This document shows positions 1-4,900 of a stretch of 6,468 bases of DNA, in pieces (within the stretch, counting starts at the first letter, position 1; each line of letters begins with the position of its first letter). The DNA lies in the NCBI GenBank assembly GCA_030535815.1, contig JAUNRD010000110.1, positions 1 through 6,468 on the forward strand, read 5' to 3'. The DNA is from Clostridia bacterium. Its GTDB lineage: Bacteria; Bacillota; Clostridia; CAKSNL01; HGM11501. The notes under the pieces were generated by a model. It had not been told where the DNA came from and made no database searches. It was given only the letters and a program-made list of their open reading frames with translations. The position numbers and the translations under genes were made by a program.

Positions 1-401
1 AGACTGTAGTATTGGAACTTTATTTTGCCAACGAGGAGAAGACAGCTCTGATAAGTGAAAAACGTATGCTGGATATTAAGGATAATGAAACGGCAGAAAA
101 AACAGCTATCGGAGAGCTTATGAAAGGTCCTGCGGCAAAAGGAGTCAAACTGATAACGGAAGATATAAAAGTGTTATCTATAGAGACAAAAGACAAGTTC
201 TGCTATGTTAATCTTTCGAAAGAATTTCTGTCACTTCCGGCGGAAAATTCCGATCTTTGCATATATTCGATTGTAAATACTCTTACAAGGCTTCCGGAAA
301 TAAGTTCAGTACAGTTTCTTGTTGAAGGTGAAAAGGCTGAGAAAATAGGAGATACAGTGATGTCTGAGCCGTTTACGTATAACGAGGATCTGGTAGATTA
401 A
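1..401 (+). CDS. GerMN-domain protein, 5' end missing
   Basis: The reading frame is open to the left edge, so this is the C-terminal part of a longer protein; the first complete codon in frame is at position 3. A TTG at 12 could be read as a start, but the residues before it (Thr-Val-Val) continue the same beta strand and there is no ribosome binding site, so I treat it as internal. About 130 residues are visible and cover most of a GerMN domain: an opening LYFAN strand, a helix with the typical ELMKGP turn, a VNLSKEF strand, a SIVNTLT helix, then VQFLVEGEK and a closing SEPF. GerMN domains occur in the spore germination protein GerM and in LpqB-type lipoproteins; they are non-catalytic and extracytoplasmic. 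The signal peptide or lipobox would be outside the window. The next gene starts 13 nt downstream, which suggests one operon. The domain call is firm; a germination role is inferred from family and from the nearby sigK. Confidence 0.8.
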   Translation, partial: TVVLELYFANEEKTALISEKRMLDIKDNETAEKTAIGELMKGPAAKGVKLITEDIKVLSIETKDKFCYVNLSKEFLSLPAENSDLCIYSIVNTLTRLPEISSVQFLVEGEKAEKIGDTVMSEPFTYNEDLVD

Positions 402-414
402 TGAGGAATGAAAT

Positions 415-1089
415 ATGAAATATTCACCTTCGGAAGTTATAAAGGCGCATCTTACAGTGATTACTGCGCATTCGGGCTGTGAAGGAACCTTGCCAAACAG
501 TCGTGAGCATATTACAGAGGCGATAAAAAGTAATGCCGAGATGATAGAAATTGATGTCAGAAGAAGCGGAAAGCTTTTGTACCTTTCGCACGACGTTTCC
601 GAAAATCCGGAAGAATGTGTAAGTCTCGATGAATTTCTTGATATGGTTATGCCCTATGAAAAAATCAGGATAAATTTCGATGTGAAAACCGATGAACTTG
701 TTCCTTATGTGATGGAAAAGGTAAATTCCCGCAATATGGCAAAAAGAGCAGTGTTTACCGGAATGTGCAACGATAATAAAGAAGAGATAGAATCCCTTGG
801 CGGAGAACTCTGGATGAGTCTCTGGCCATCAGAGGACAACGAGGGCGATATAATGAAATTGGAGAAGCGTTGCACTCAAGAAGGCTTAAAGGTAATAAAT
901 CTTCACTATTCTATGATTACGGCTGAAAACATTAAACGGCTTAAAGATAAAAAACTCACCTTTTCTGCTTGGACGGTTGACTCGGAAGAGGAAATTAGAC
1001 GGCTTCTTGAAATGGGGGTTTTCAACATAACCACAAGATGTCCGCGTCTTGCACTTAAGCTCAGAAGCGAACTTCAGGGCGAAGTTTAG
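415..1089 (+). CDS. small GDPD-family (glycerophosphodiester phosphodiesterase-like) protein
   Basis: A 224-residue TIM-barrel protein of the GDPD family, whose members hydrolyse glycerophosphodiesters to glycerol-3-phosphate and an alcohol. Visible family marks are His19 (in AHSG), Glu45 and Asp47 (EIDV, metal ligands), His59-Asp60 (second catalytic His), Asp89 (NFDVK, where many members have Glu), and the C-terminal AWTVDSEEE and LEMGVFNITT strands that close the barrel. Departures from the textbook enzyme: the Arg after the first catalytic His is Ser20, the usual PENT segment reads LPNS, and the Asp of the terminal TD.P motif is Arg. Length is slightly below the usual 240-250 residues. No signal peptide is visible, so it is probably cytosolic. 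The ATG at 415 follows GAGGA (403-407) with 7 nt spacing. It lies 13 nt after the GerMN gene and is followed by an intrinsic terminator. Both catalytic histidines remain, so activity is plausible, but substrate specificity may differ. Confidence 0.8.
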   Translation: MKYSPSEVIKAHLTVITAHSGCEGTLPNSREHITEAIKSNAEMIEIDVRRSGKLLYLSHDVSENPEECVSLDEFLDMVMPYEKIRINFDVKTDELVPYVMEKVNSRNMAKRAVFTGMCNDNKEEIESLGGELWMSLWPSEDNEGDIMKLEKRCTQEGLKVINLHYSMITAENIKRLKDKKLTFSAWTVDSEEEIRRLLEMGVFNITTRCPRLALKLRSELQGEV

Positions 1090-1093
1090 AAAA

Positions 1094-1123
1094 GTAATAA
1101 GGTTAACCTCTCTTACATATTAT
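1094..1123 (+). promoter_or_regulatory. possible sigma-E-type promoter for sigK
   Basis: CATATTAT at 1116-1123 fits the CATAnnnT form of the -10 element used by the mother-cell factors sigma-E and sigma-K. GTAATAA at 1094-1100, 15 nt upstream, is a partial match to the sigma-E -35 element. Bacillus subtilis sigK is first transcribed by sigma-E with SpoIIID, so a promoter is expected here. The start point would fall near 1129-1131, in the loop of the hairpin at 1107-1146. The match is modest and the region is AT-rich, so chance is possible. I could not identify a SpoIIID site with confidence. Confidence 0.35.
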
Positions 1124-1151
1124 GTGATAAGAATATGTAAGAGGGGTTTTT
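1107..1151 (+). terminator. intrinsic terminator joined to the sigK ribosome binding site
   Basis: Arms 1107-1121 and 1132-1146 pair over 15 bp with one G-T wobble (1109:1144). The loop is 10 nt (1122-1131), and five T residues follow (1147-1151). This is a standard rho-independent terminator for the GerMN-GDPD transcript. Unusually, the sigK ATG begins at 1152, directly after the U-run, so the 3' arm is also the sigK Shine-Dalgarno sequence. Confidence 0.8.
1139..1146 (+). promoter_or_regulatory. sigK ribosome binding site inside a hairpin arm
   Basis: The purine run AAGAGGGG is the only Shine-Dalgarno-like sequence near the sigK ATG, spaced 5 nt from it by the U-run. All eight bases pair with the 5' arm of the hairpin (1107-1114). 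In a transcript that enters from upstream the site would be hidden; in one that starts inside the loop it would be free. Confidence 0.6.
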
Positions 1152-1841
1152 ATGTTTGCTTTGATTCTTTCCTTACTTCAGAAAATTTTTCTTCTGGGAC
1201 ACATTCAGAGCGGAAGCTTTCCTAAGCCATTGTCCGAAAAAGAGGAAGCGGAGCTTATTTTAAGGTATGAAACAGATAATGATTCCGATGCTAAAAATAA
1301 GCTTATTGAGCATAACTTAAGGCTGGTAGCCCACATCGTGAAAAAGTATGCAACAAGCCAGGACGAGGCGGACGATCTTTTGTCCATAGGTACTATCGGG
1401 CTTATAAAGGGAATAAATACTTTTACTACGGATAAAAATACCAGACTTTCAACGTATGTTGCAAAATGTATTCATAATGAAATACTCATGGTTTTAAGAG
1501 CGAAAAAGCATCTTCCCACGGAGGTTTCGCTATCAGAGAGCATAGGGAGCGATAAGGAAGGAAATGAGGTTACACTTATGGATGTGATTCCGTCCGAGAA
1601 GGAAGAAATAGAGGTTGATTATGAAAGAAAGCAGAATGTTAAAAAGTTATACAGAACTATAAGAGGGAGTCTTGATGAAAGAGAGCGGATAATAATAGAA
1701 ATGCGTTATGGGCTAAAAGACGGAAAATGTGTTCCGCAGAGAAAGATTGCGAAGCTTTTGAATATATCCAGAAGCTATGTGTCAAGGATTGAGAAAAAAG
1801 CGGTTGAAAAGCTTAAAGAAGCTCTTATTGATATGAAATAA
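1152..1841 (+). CDS. sigK: RNA polymerase sporulation sigma factor sigma-K, pro-form
   Basis: Late mother-cell sigma factor of 229 residues that directs transcription of coat and cortex genes in sporulation. Residues 1 to about 16 are a hydrophobic pro-sequence (MFALILSLLQKIFLLG); B. subtilis pro-sigma-K has a similar one, removed by the membrane protease SpoIVFB. The stretch SGSFPKPLS just after it matches the family's NNAFPQPLS. Region 2 spans about 30-120, with the core-binding segment around EHNLRLVAHIVKKY (53-66), DDLLSIGTIGLIKGI (74-88) and the -10-reading helix TYVAKCIHNEI (101-111). Region 4 spans about 174-229, with its helix-turn-helix around QRKIAKLLNISRSYVSRIEK. The gene is continuous, so no skin-type element divides it here. 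It is the only gene between the terminator at 1107-1151 and the acpP promoter. I see no terminator after it, so sigK transcripts may run into acpP. The identification is firm; alternatives such as sigma-E are less likely given the pro-sequence and the ISRSYVSRIEK segment. Confidence 0.95.
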   Translation: MFALILSLLQKIFLLGHIQSGSFPKPLSEKEEAELILRYETDNDSDAKNKLIEHNLRLVAHIVKKYATSQDEADDLLSIGTIGLIKGINTFTTDKNTRLSTYVAKCIHNEILMVLRAKKHLPTEVSLSESIGSDKEGNEVTLMDVIPSEKEEIEVDYERKQNVKKLYRTIRGSLDERERIIIEMRYGLKDGKCVPQRKIAKLLNISRSYVSRIEKKAVEKLKEALIDMK

Positions 1842-1905
1842 TGCAGTTTTCGCATAAAAAATACAATAAATTTGCAAACGAAAGAAATTTTGTTGAAAAA
1901 ACCTA

Positions 1906-1934
1906 TTGATTTTTTCTGTATTATAGCATATACT
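1906..1934 (+). promoter_or_regulatory. sigma-A promoter of acpP-rnc
   Basis: TTGATT (1906-1911), a 17-nt spacer, and TATACT (1929-1934). The -10 matches TATAAT at five of six positions and the -35 matches TTGACA at four of six. Transcription would start near 1941, giving a short leader of about 20 nt that carries only the acpP ribosome binding site. An imperfect 14-bp inverted repeat (1923-1936, one mismatched pair) overlaps the -10 and could be an operator, but I do not recognise it. Confidence 0.75.
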
Positions 1935-1961
1935 ATCTACAAAAACGAAAGGAAGAAGATT

Positions 1962-2183
1962 ATGGAATTTGAAAAGATGAAAGACATTATTGCGGAGCAG
2001 TTCGGTATTGATGCGGACTCTGTTACAGAGGAAACTGCATTCAAAGAGCTTGGTGACTCCATGGATCTTATAGAGCTCATCATGGCTATGGAAGAAGAGT
2101 TTGATATGGAAATTGAAGACGAAGATGCAGAGTCTATCAAAACAGTGGGCGATGCTCTGGAATATATCAGACAGAACTCCTGA
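1962..2183 (+). CDS. acpP: acyl carrier protein
   Basis: A 73-residue acidic helical protein that carries growing acyl chains on a 4'-phosphopantetheine arm in cytosolic fatty acid synthesis. The attachment serine is Ser33 in GDSMD, followed by the helix II signature ELIMAMEEEFDMEI and the helix IV segment TVGDALEYI. Compared with the common FKEDLGADSLD, this protein has FKELGDSMD: two residues are missing just before the modified serine, and Met replaces Leu after it. The ATG at 1962 follows AAAGGA (1948-1953) with 8 nt spacing. The open frame extends upstream to about 1872, but that part overlaps the promoter and has no family similarity, so it is not coding. rnc follows after 15 nt, a pairing common in Firmicutes; no other fatty acid synthesis gene is nearby. 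It is probably the housekeeping ACP, though a specialised ACP cannot be excluded. Confidence 0.93.
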   Translation: MEFEKMKDIIAEQFGIDADSVTEETAFKELGDSMDLIELIMAMEEEFDMEIEDEDAESIKTVGDALEYIRQNS

Positions 2184-2198
2184 AGTGAGGGATAGAAT

Positions 2199-2858
2199 AT
2201 GAACGGTTTTTATAAAGCCGTAGGATATACTTTTAAAAATGAGCTTCTTGCAAAAGAAGCTCTTACTCATAGTTCTTACGCCAACGAATTTGGCGTAAGA
2301 AGCTATGAAAGACTGGAATTTTTAGGCGACAGCATTTTGTCTTTAGTTGTAAGTGAATATCTTTATGAGAATTTTCCCGATATGCCTGAGGGCGAGCTTA
2401 CCAAGGTGAGAGCGGCCGCTGTTTGTGAGCGCTCACTTTATGAAGTTGCGTCCGGTCTTTCTCTGGGGAAATTTTTGTTTCTCAATAAAGGCGAAGAGGC
2501 AACCGGCGGAAGGGAACGCATCTCCATTCTTGCCGATATAGTTGAGGCTACCATCGCCGCTATTTTTCTCGATTCCGGTATAGAAGAAGCAAAAAAATGG
2601 ATAATGACAAATGTGAAATTTGTAATTGACAAGGCAGTATCTGGAAAGGCTTTCAAGGATTATAAAACCCAGCTTCAGGAAATAGCGCAAAGCGGTGCGC
2701 TTGAGGCAATAAGCTACCGTTTAGTGGATGAAAGCGGTCCGGCGCATATGAAAATGTTTTCCTATGAGGTTTTAAGCGGAGATAAGGTGATAGGAAAAGG
2801 AAGTAAGAAAGAGGCTGAGCAGCGTGCTGCAAAAGCAGCTCTGGAGGATATCTTATGA
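2199..2858 (+). CDS. rnc: ribonuclease III
   Basis: Endoribonuclease of 219 residues that cleaves double-stranded RNA in rRNA processing and mRNA decay. The catalytic domain (about 1-150) has the signature ERLEFLGDS with Glu40 and Asp44, and the second acidic pair Asp113 and Glu116 in ILADIVEAT; these are the four metal-binding residues of the family, all present. The dsRNA-binding domain covers about 154-219, from DYKTQLQEIAQ to the closing KKEAEQRAAKAAL helix. Length is normal for bacterial RNase III. The ATG at 2199 is preceded by GTGAGGGA with GAGG at 2187-2190, 8 nt away. It is second in the acpP operon, and its stop codon overlaps the next start (ATGA), so the radical SAM gene is probably translationally coupled. 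Two perfect hairpins near the 5' end of this reading frame (2241-2262 and 2273-2301) are possible targets of the enzyme itself. Confidence 0.96.
   Translation: MNGFYKAVGYTFKNELLAKEALTHSSYANEFGVRSYERLEFLGDSILSLVVSEYLYENFPDMPEGELTKVRAAAVCERSLYEVASGLSLGKFLFLNKGEEATGGRERISILADIVEATIAAIFLDSGIEEAKKWIMTNVKFVIDKAVSGKAFKDYKTQLQEIAQSGALEAISYRLVDESGPAHMKMFSYEVLSGDKVIGKGSKKEAEQRAAKAALEDIL
2241..2262 (+). other. hairpin with GCAA tetraloop inside rnc
   Basis: GAGCTTCTT and AAGAAGCTC form a perfect 9-bp stem closed by GCAA, a GNRA-type loop. It lies in codons 15-22 of rnc. The 5' arm could alternatively pair over 8 bp with AAGAAGCT at 2297-2304, which overlaps the 3' arm of the next hairpin, so two folds compete. 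Confidence 0.6.
2273..2301 (+). other. 12-bp perfect hairpin inside rnc
   Basis: TTCTTACGCCAA and TTGGCGTAAGAA pair perfectly over 12 bp around a 5-nt loop (2285-2289). With a single bulged G at 2302 the stem extends by two more pairs (2271-2272 with 2303-2304). It covers codons 25-35 and starts 10 nt after the preceding hairpin. Confidence 0.65.
2411..2436 (+). repeat. two adjacent perfect palindromes inside rnc
   Basis: AGCGGCCGCT (2411-2420, containing a NotI site) and GTGAGCGCTCAC (2425-2436) are each fully self-complementary and 4 nt apart. They encode the Ala-Ala-Ala-Val-Cys-Glu-Arg-Ser stretch of RNase III. As single-strand RNA they would fold only weakly because they lack loops. No function is known to me. 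Confidence 0.5.
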
Positions 2859-3853
2859 GTAAGGCAAACATTCCGATTTTCGTTTCCCATAAGGGCTGTC
2901 CCAACGACTGTATCTTCTGCAATCAGAAGAGGATTACGGGTAAAAGCGGAGATGTTTCGGCAAAGGATGTGGAGTCTACCGTTAATGAGTGGCTTTCATA
3001 TATCAAGGGAGAGGCGGAAATTGCCTTTTTCGGAGGAAGCTTTACGGGAATTGATATGTCTCTTCAGAATGAACTTCTGGGAGCGGCGAAAAAGTTTGTG
3101 GACGGGGAGAAAATAAAAGGAATCCGTCTTTCCACAAGGCCTGATTATATCAATGAGGAAATAATAGAAAATCTTCTTAAATACGGTGTCACCACCGTGG
3201 AGCTGGGGGCTCAGTCAACAGATGAGGCGGTTCTTAAAGCCGCAAGAAGAGGGCATACGGCAGAAGATATAAAAAAGGCATCCCGCCTTATAAAGGAAAG
3301 CGGAATCAATTTAGGGCTTCAGATGATGACACATCTGCCGCTTTCTGATGAAGAAAAGGATATTAAAACCTGCGAGGACTTTATCGCACTTAAACCCTCG
3401 GAAGTGAGGATTTATCCCACGTTAGTTCTTAAGGATACATACCTTTCGGATATGTATGAAGGGGGAGAGTATACTCCTGCTTCGGTAGAGGAAGCAGTTT
3501 GTCTTGCGGCAAAACTTACAGAACGGTTTGAAAAGGCTGATATCCGTGTTATAAGAACGGGGCTTCAGCCATCGGACAGCCTTACGGAAGGCTTTGTCGC
3601 AGGGCCTTTTCATCCTGCATTCGGAGAAATGGTTCAAAGCAGAGTTATTTTTGACAGAGTAATAAAATACATCGATGATGAAAAGCCCGATCAGCTTTCC
3701 ATAAAGTGCGAGGAAAAATATATGTCACGGCTTTACGGAAACAGAAGAAGTAATATCCGTAGAATTGAGAAATATTTAAATGGTCTTGTTACGGTGTTTA
3801 CACTTCCTGAAGGTCAGGGAATATGGCTCTGGGATACAAAAATATATGACTGA
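2855..3853 (+). CDS. Elp3-like radical SAM protein without acetyltransferase domain
   Basis: A 332-residue cytosolic protein with the radical SAM iron-sulfur motif CPNDCIFC (Cys15, Cys19, Cys22), followed by NQKRITG, which is typical of the Elp3/COG1243 branch. FFGGSFTG at about 58-65 is the SAM-binding GGE-like motif. RLSTRPDYI and VELGAQSTD are further family strands of the partial TIM barrel. The C-terminal part, with GFVAGPFHPAFGEMVQSR, matches the radical SAM C-terminal domain seen in Elp3-type proteins. Full Elp3 also carries a GNAT acetyltransferase domain and modifies wobble uridine in tRNA; that domain is absent here. The substrate of these short bacterial forms is not known to me. 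The ATG overlaps the rnc stop by 4 nt, with GGAGG in the rnc 3' end (2844-2848) as ribosome binding site 6 nt away. A promoter begins one base after its stop codon, and a terminator follows. Confidence 0.88.
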   Translation: MSKANIPIFVSHKGCPNDCIFCNQKRITGKSGDVSAKDVESTVNEWLSYIKGEAEIAFFGGSFTGIDMSLQNELLGAAKKFVDGEKIKGIRLSTRPDYINEEIIENLLKYGVTTVELGAQSTDEAVLKAARRGHTAEDIKKASRLIKESGINLGLQMMTHLPLSDEEKDIKTCEDFIALKPSEVRIYPTLVLKDTYLSDMYEGGEYTPASVEEAVCLAAKLTERFEKADIRVIRTGLQPSDSLTEGFVAGPFHPAFGEMVQSRVIFDRVIKYIDDEKPDQLSIKCEEKYMSRLYGNRRSNIRRIEKYLNGLVTVFTLPEGQGIWLWDTKIYD

Positions 3854-3854
3854 C

Positions 3855-3884
3855 TTGACGAAGATGGAAATATTGTGCTATACT
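3855..3884 (+). promoter_or_regulatory. sigma-A promoter for the AEC transporter
   Basis: TTGACG (3855-3860), an 18-nt spacer, then TGCTATACT, which is an extended -10 (TG at 3876-3877, hexamer 3879-3884). Each hexamer matches the sigma-A consensus at five of six positions. The -35 begins one base after the stop codon of the radical SAM gene. Transcription should start near 3890-3892, at the 5' foot of the following hairpin. Confidence 0.75.
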
Positions 3885-3885
3885 T

Positions 3886-3919
3886 GAAAGGTAAAACCGA
3901 AAGGTTTTGCCTTTTATTT
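3886..3919 (+). terminator. intrinsic terminator of acpP-rnc-radical SAM
   Basis: GGTAAAACC (3890-3898) pairs with GGTTTTGCC (3903-3911), with one T-G wobble, around a GAAA tetraloop (3899-3902). The flanking AAA/TTT extends the stem to 12 bp. TTTTATTT (3912-3919) is the U-run. It lies downstream of the AEC promoter, so transcripts started there would begin with this stem-loop, which could act as a 5' stabiliser; incoming operon transcripts would be terminated. Confidence 0.8.
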
Positions 3920-3923
3920 CTTT

Positions 3924-3929
3924 AAGGAG
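3924..3929 (+). promoter_or_regulatory. ribosome binding site that fixes the AEC start
   Basis: AAGGAG (followed by TGAT) is a near-perfect complement of the 16S rRNA 3' end and the only such site here. It rules out the GTG at 3929, which overlaps it. The codon 8 nt downstream, the ideal distance, is ACG at 3938. Confidence 0.75.
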
Positions 3930-3937
3930 TGATTTTT

Positions 3938-4900
3938 ACGGATAGCTTTGTTTTGGCCTTTAATCTTGTTTTTCCTATATTTGTGCTTCTGGCATTGGGC
4001 TTTTTCCTGAGAAAAATAAATATGATGGATGCGCCACTGGCAAAAAAACTCAATAAAATTATTTTTGATATATTCCTCCCTGTAAGCATTTTTAAAAGTG
4101 TTTACGAGTCGGAGTTTTCGGAAGTTTTTGATAAAAAACTGATAACCTACGGGATATTAAGCGTTCTTTGCTGCTTTTTGCTGCTTCTTCTTTTTGTCAA
4201 TCTGTTTTGCAAAAAGAGAGAAAGTGTGGGAGTTTTAATTCAGGGAATATTCCGGAGCAACTTCCTTATTTTCGGTGTGCCCGTTGCGGAAAGCTTATTT
4301 ACCGACGGTTCACTTTCAGGTAAGGCGGCGGTTATGGTTGCCATAATCGTGCCGGTATATAATGTCCTTGCGGTAATATGCCTTGAATCCTTAAGCGGTA
4401 AGAAGTCTGATGCGAAAAAGATAGTGTTGAATATTGTAAAAAATCCGCTTATAATAGGCTCTGTCTGTGGCTTTCTGGGGCTTTTCTTAAAGCAGGCGGG
4501 ACTGATCATTCCCGGTGCGGCATATTCTGCCGTAAAGTCGGTTGCTTCCATTGCAACACCTCTTGCGCTCATTGCACTTGGAGCATCTCTTGATTTTTCA
4601 TCGGTTAAAGGGAATGTTTCGTACATAGTATGGGGAATTGCGGGAAAGCTGGTGCTTTCGCCCCTTTTATTCATTACGGCAGGCATTATCCTTGGATTCC
4701 GCGACCGTGAGCTTGCCATACTTCTTGCGATGTATGCATCTCCCTCGGCGGTGTCAAGCTATACCATGGCACAGCAGATGGGAGCGGATGAGCATCTGGC
4801 AGGGCATTTGGTTGTGTTCGGCACGGCAATTTCAGTGCTTACCGTATTTTTATGGGTTACGGTGCTTACACATTTCGGATTTATCAATGCCGTAGTATAA
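3938..4900 (+). CDS. AEC-family (auxin efflux carrier-like) transporter, apparent ACG start
   Basis: Polytopic inner-membrane protein of about 320 residues with roughly ten hydrophobic segments. The AEC family exports organic anions such as malate or other small acids; the substrate cannot be read from the sequence. The first segment DSFVLAFNLVFPIFVLLALGF ends in LRK, as in family members. LNKIIFDIFLPVSIFKS is the family's conserved second segment, and FGVPVAESLF, TPLALIALGASLDF, and YASPSAVSSYTMAQQMGAD are other family blocks. Start choice: the frame has GTG at 3929, inside the ribosome binding site; ATT at 3932; and ACG at 3938, with ideal spacing. An ATG at the ACG position would give the usual family N-terminus. 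The first in-frame ATG (4021) would delete the first membrane segment. So the gene either uses ACG or has a weakened start. The rest of the frame is intact. It has its own promoter and is followed after 10 nt by the transglutaminase-like gene. Confidence 0.87.
   Translation, partial: TDSFVLAFNLVFPIFVLLALGFFLRKINMMDAPLAKKLNKIIFDIFLPVSIFKSVYESEFSEVFDKKLITYGILSVLCCFLLLLLFVNLFCKKRESVGVLIQGIFRSNFLIFGVPVAESLFTDGSLSGKAAVMVAIIVPVYNVLAVICLESLSGKKSDAKKIVLNIVKNPLIIGSVCGFLGLFLKQAGLIIPGAAYSAVKSVASIATPLALIALGASLDFSSVKGNVSYIVWGIAGKLVLSPLLFITAGIILGFRDRELAILLAMYASPSAVSSYTMAQQMGADEHLAGHLVVFGTAISVLTVFLWVTVLTHFGFINAVV

Noticed and set aside
1152..1841. Skin-type insertion or frameshift in sigK
   Set aside because: The frame is continuous and every conserved sigma region is present in order.
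1893..1924. Alternative acpP promoter TTGAAA with TATTAT
   Set aside because: The spacer would be 20 nt; TTGATT with TATACT has 17 nt and better hexamers.
1872..1961. Upstream TTG extension of acpP
   Set aside because: It runs through the -35 and -10 boxes; ATG 1962 has a proper ribosome binding site and gives the family N-terminus.
1782..2270. Minus-strand open frame of 162 codons across the sigK end, acpP and the rnc start
   Set aside because: It covers a promoter and parts of three convincing + strand genes; the product is a Phe/Lys/Ile-rich string without recognisable domains and with no supporting start context.
2424..2437. Resemblance of the GTGAGCGCTCAC palindrome to the symmetric lac operator core
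   Set aside because: It lies inside rnc, no LacI-family gene or sugar genes are near, and the match is explained by Glu-Arg-Ser codons; most likely coincidence.
3929..3931. GTG as the AEC start codon
   Set aside because: It overlaps the Shine-Dalgarno sequence, and no other ribosome binding site lies upstream of it.
4240..4719. Minus-strand open frame of 159 codons inside the AEC gene
   Set aside because: It is antisense to conserved transporter sequence and its composition is what the complement of membrane-protein codons gives; no domain is visible.
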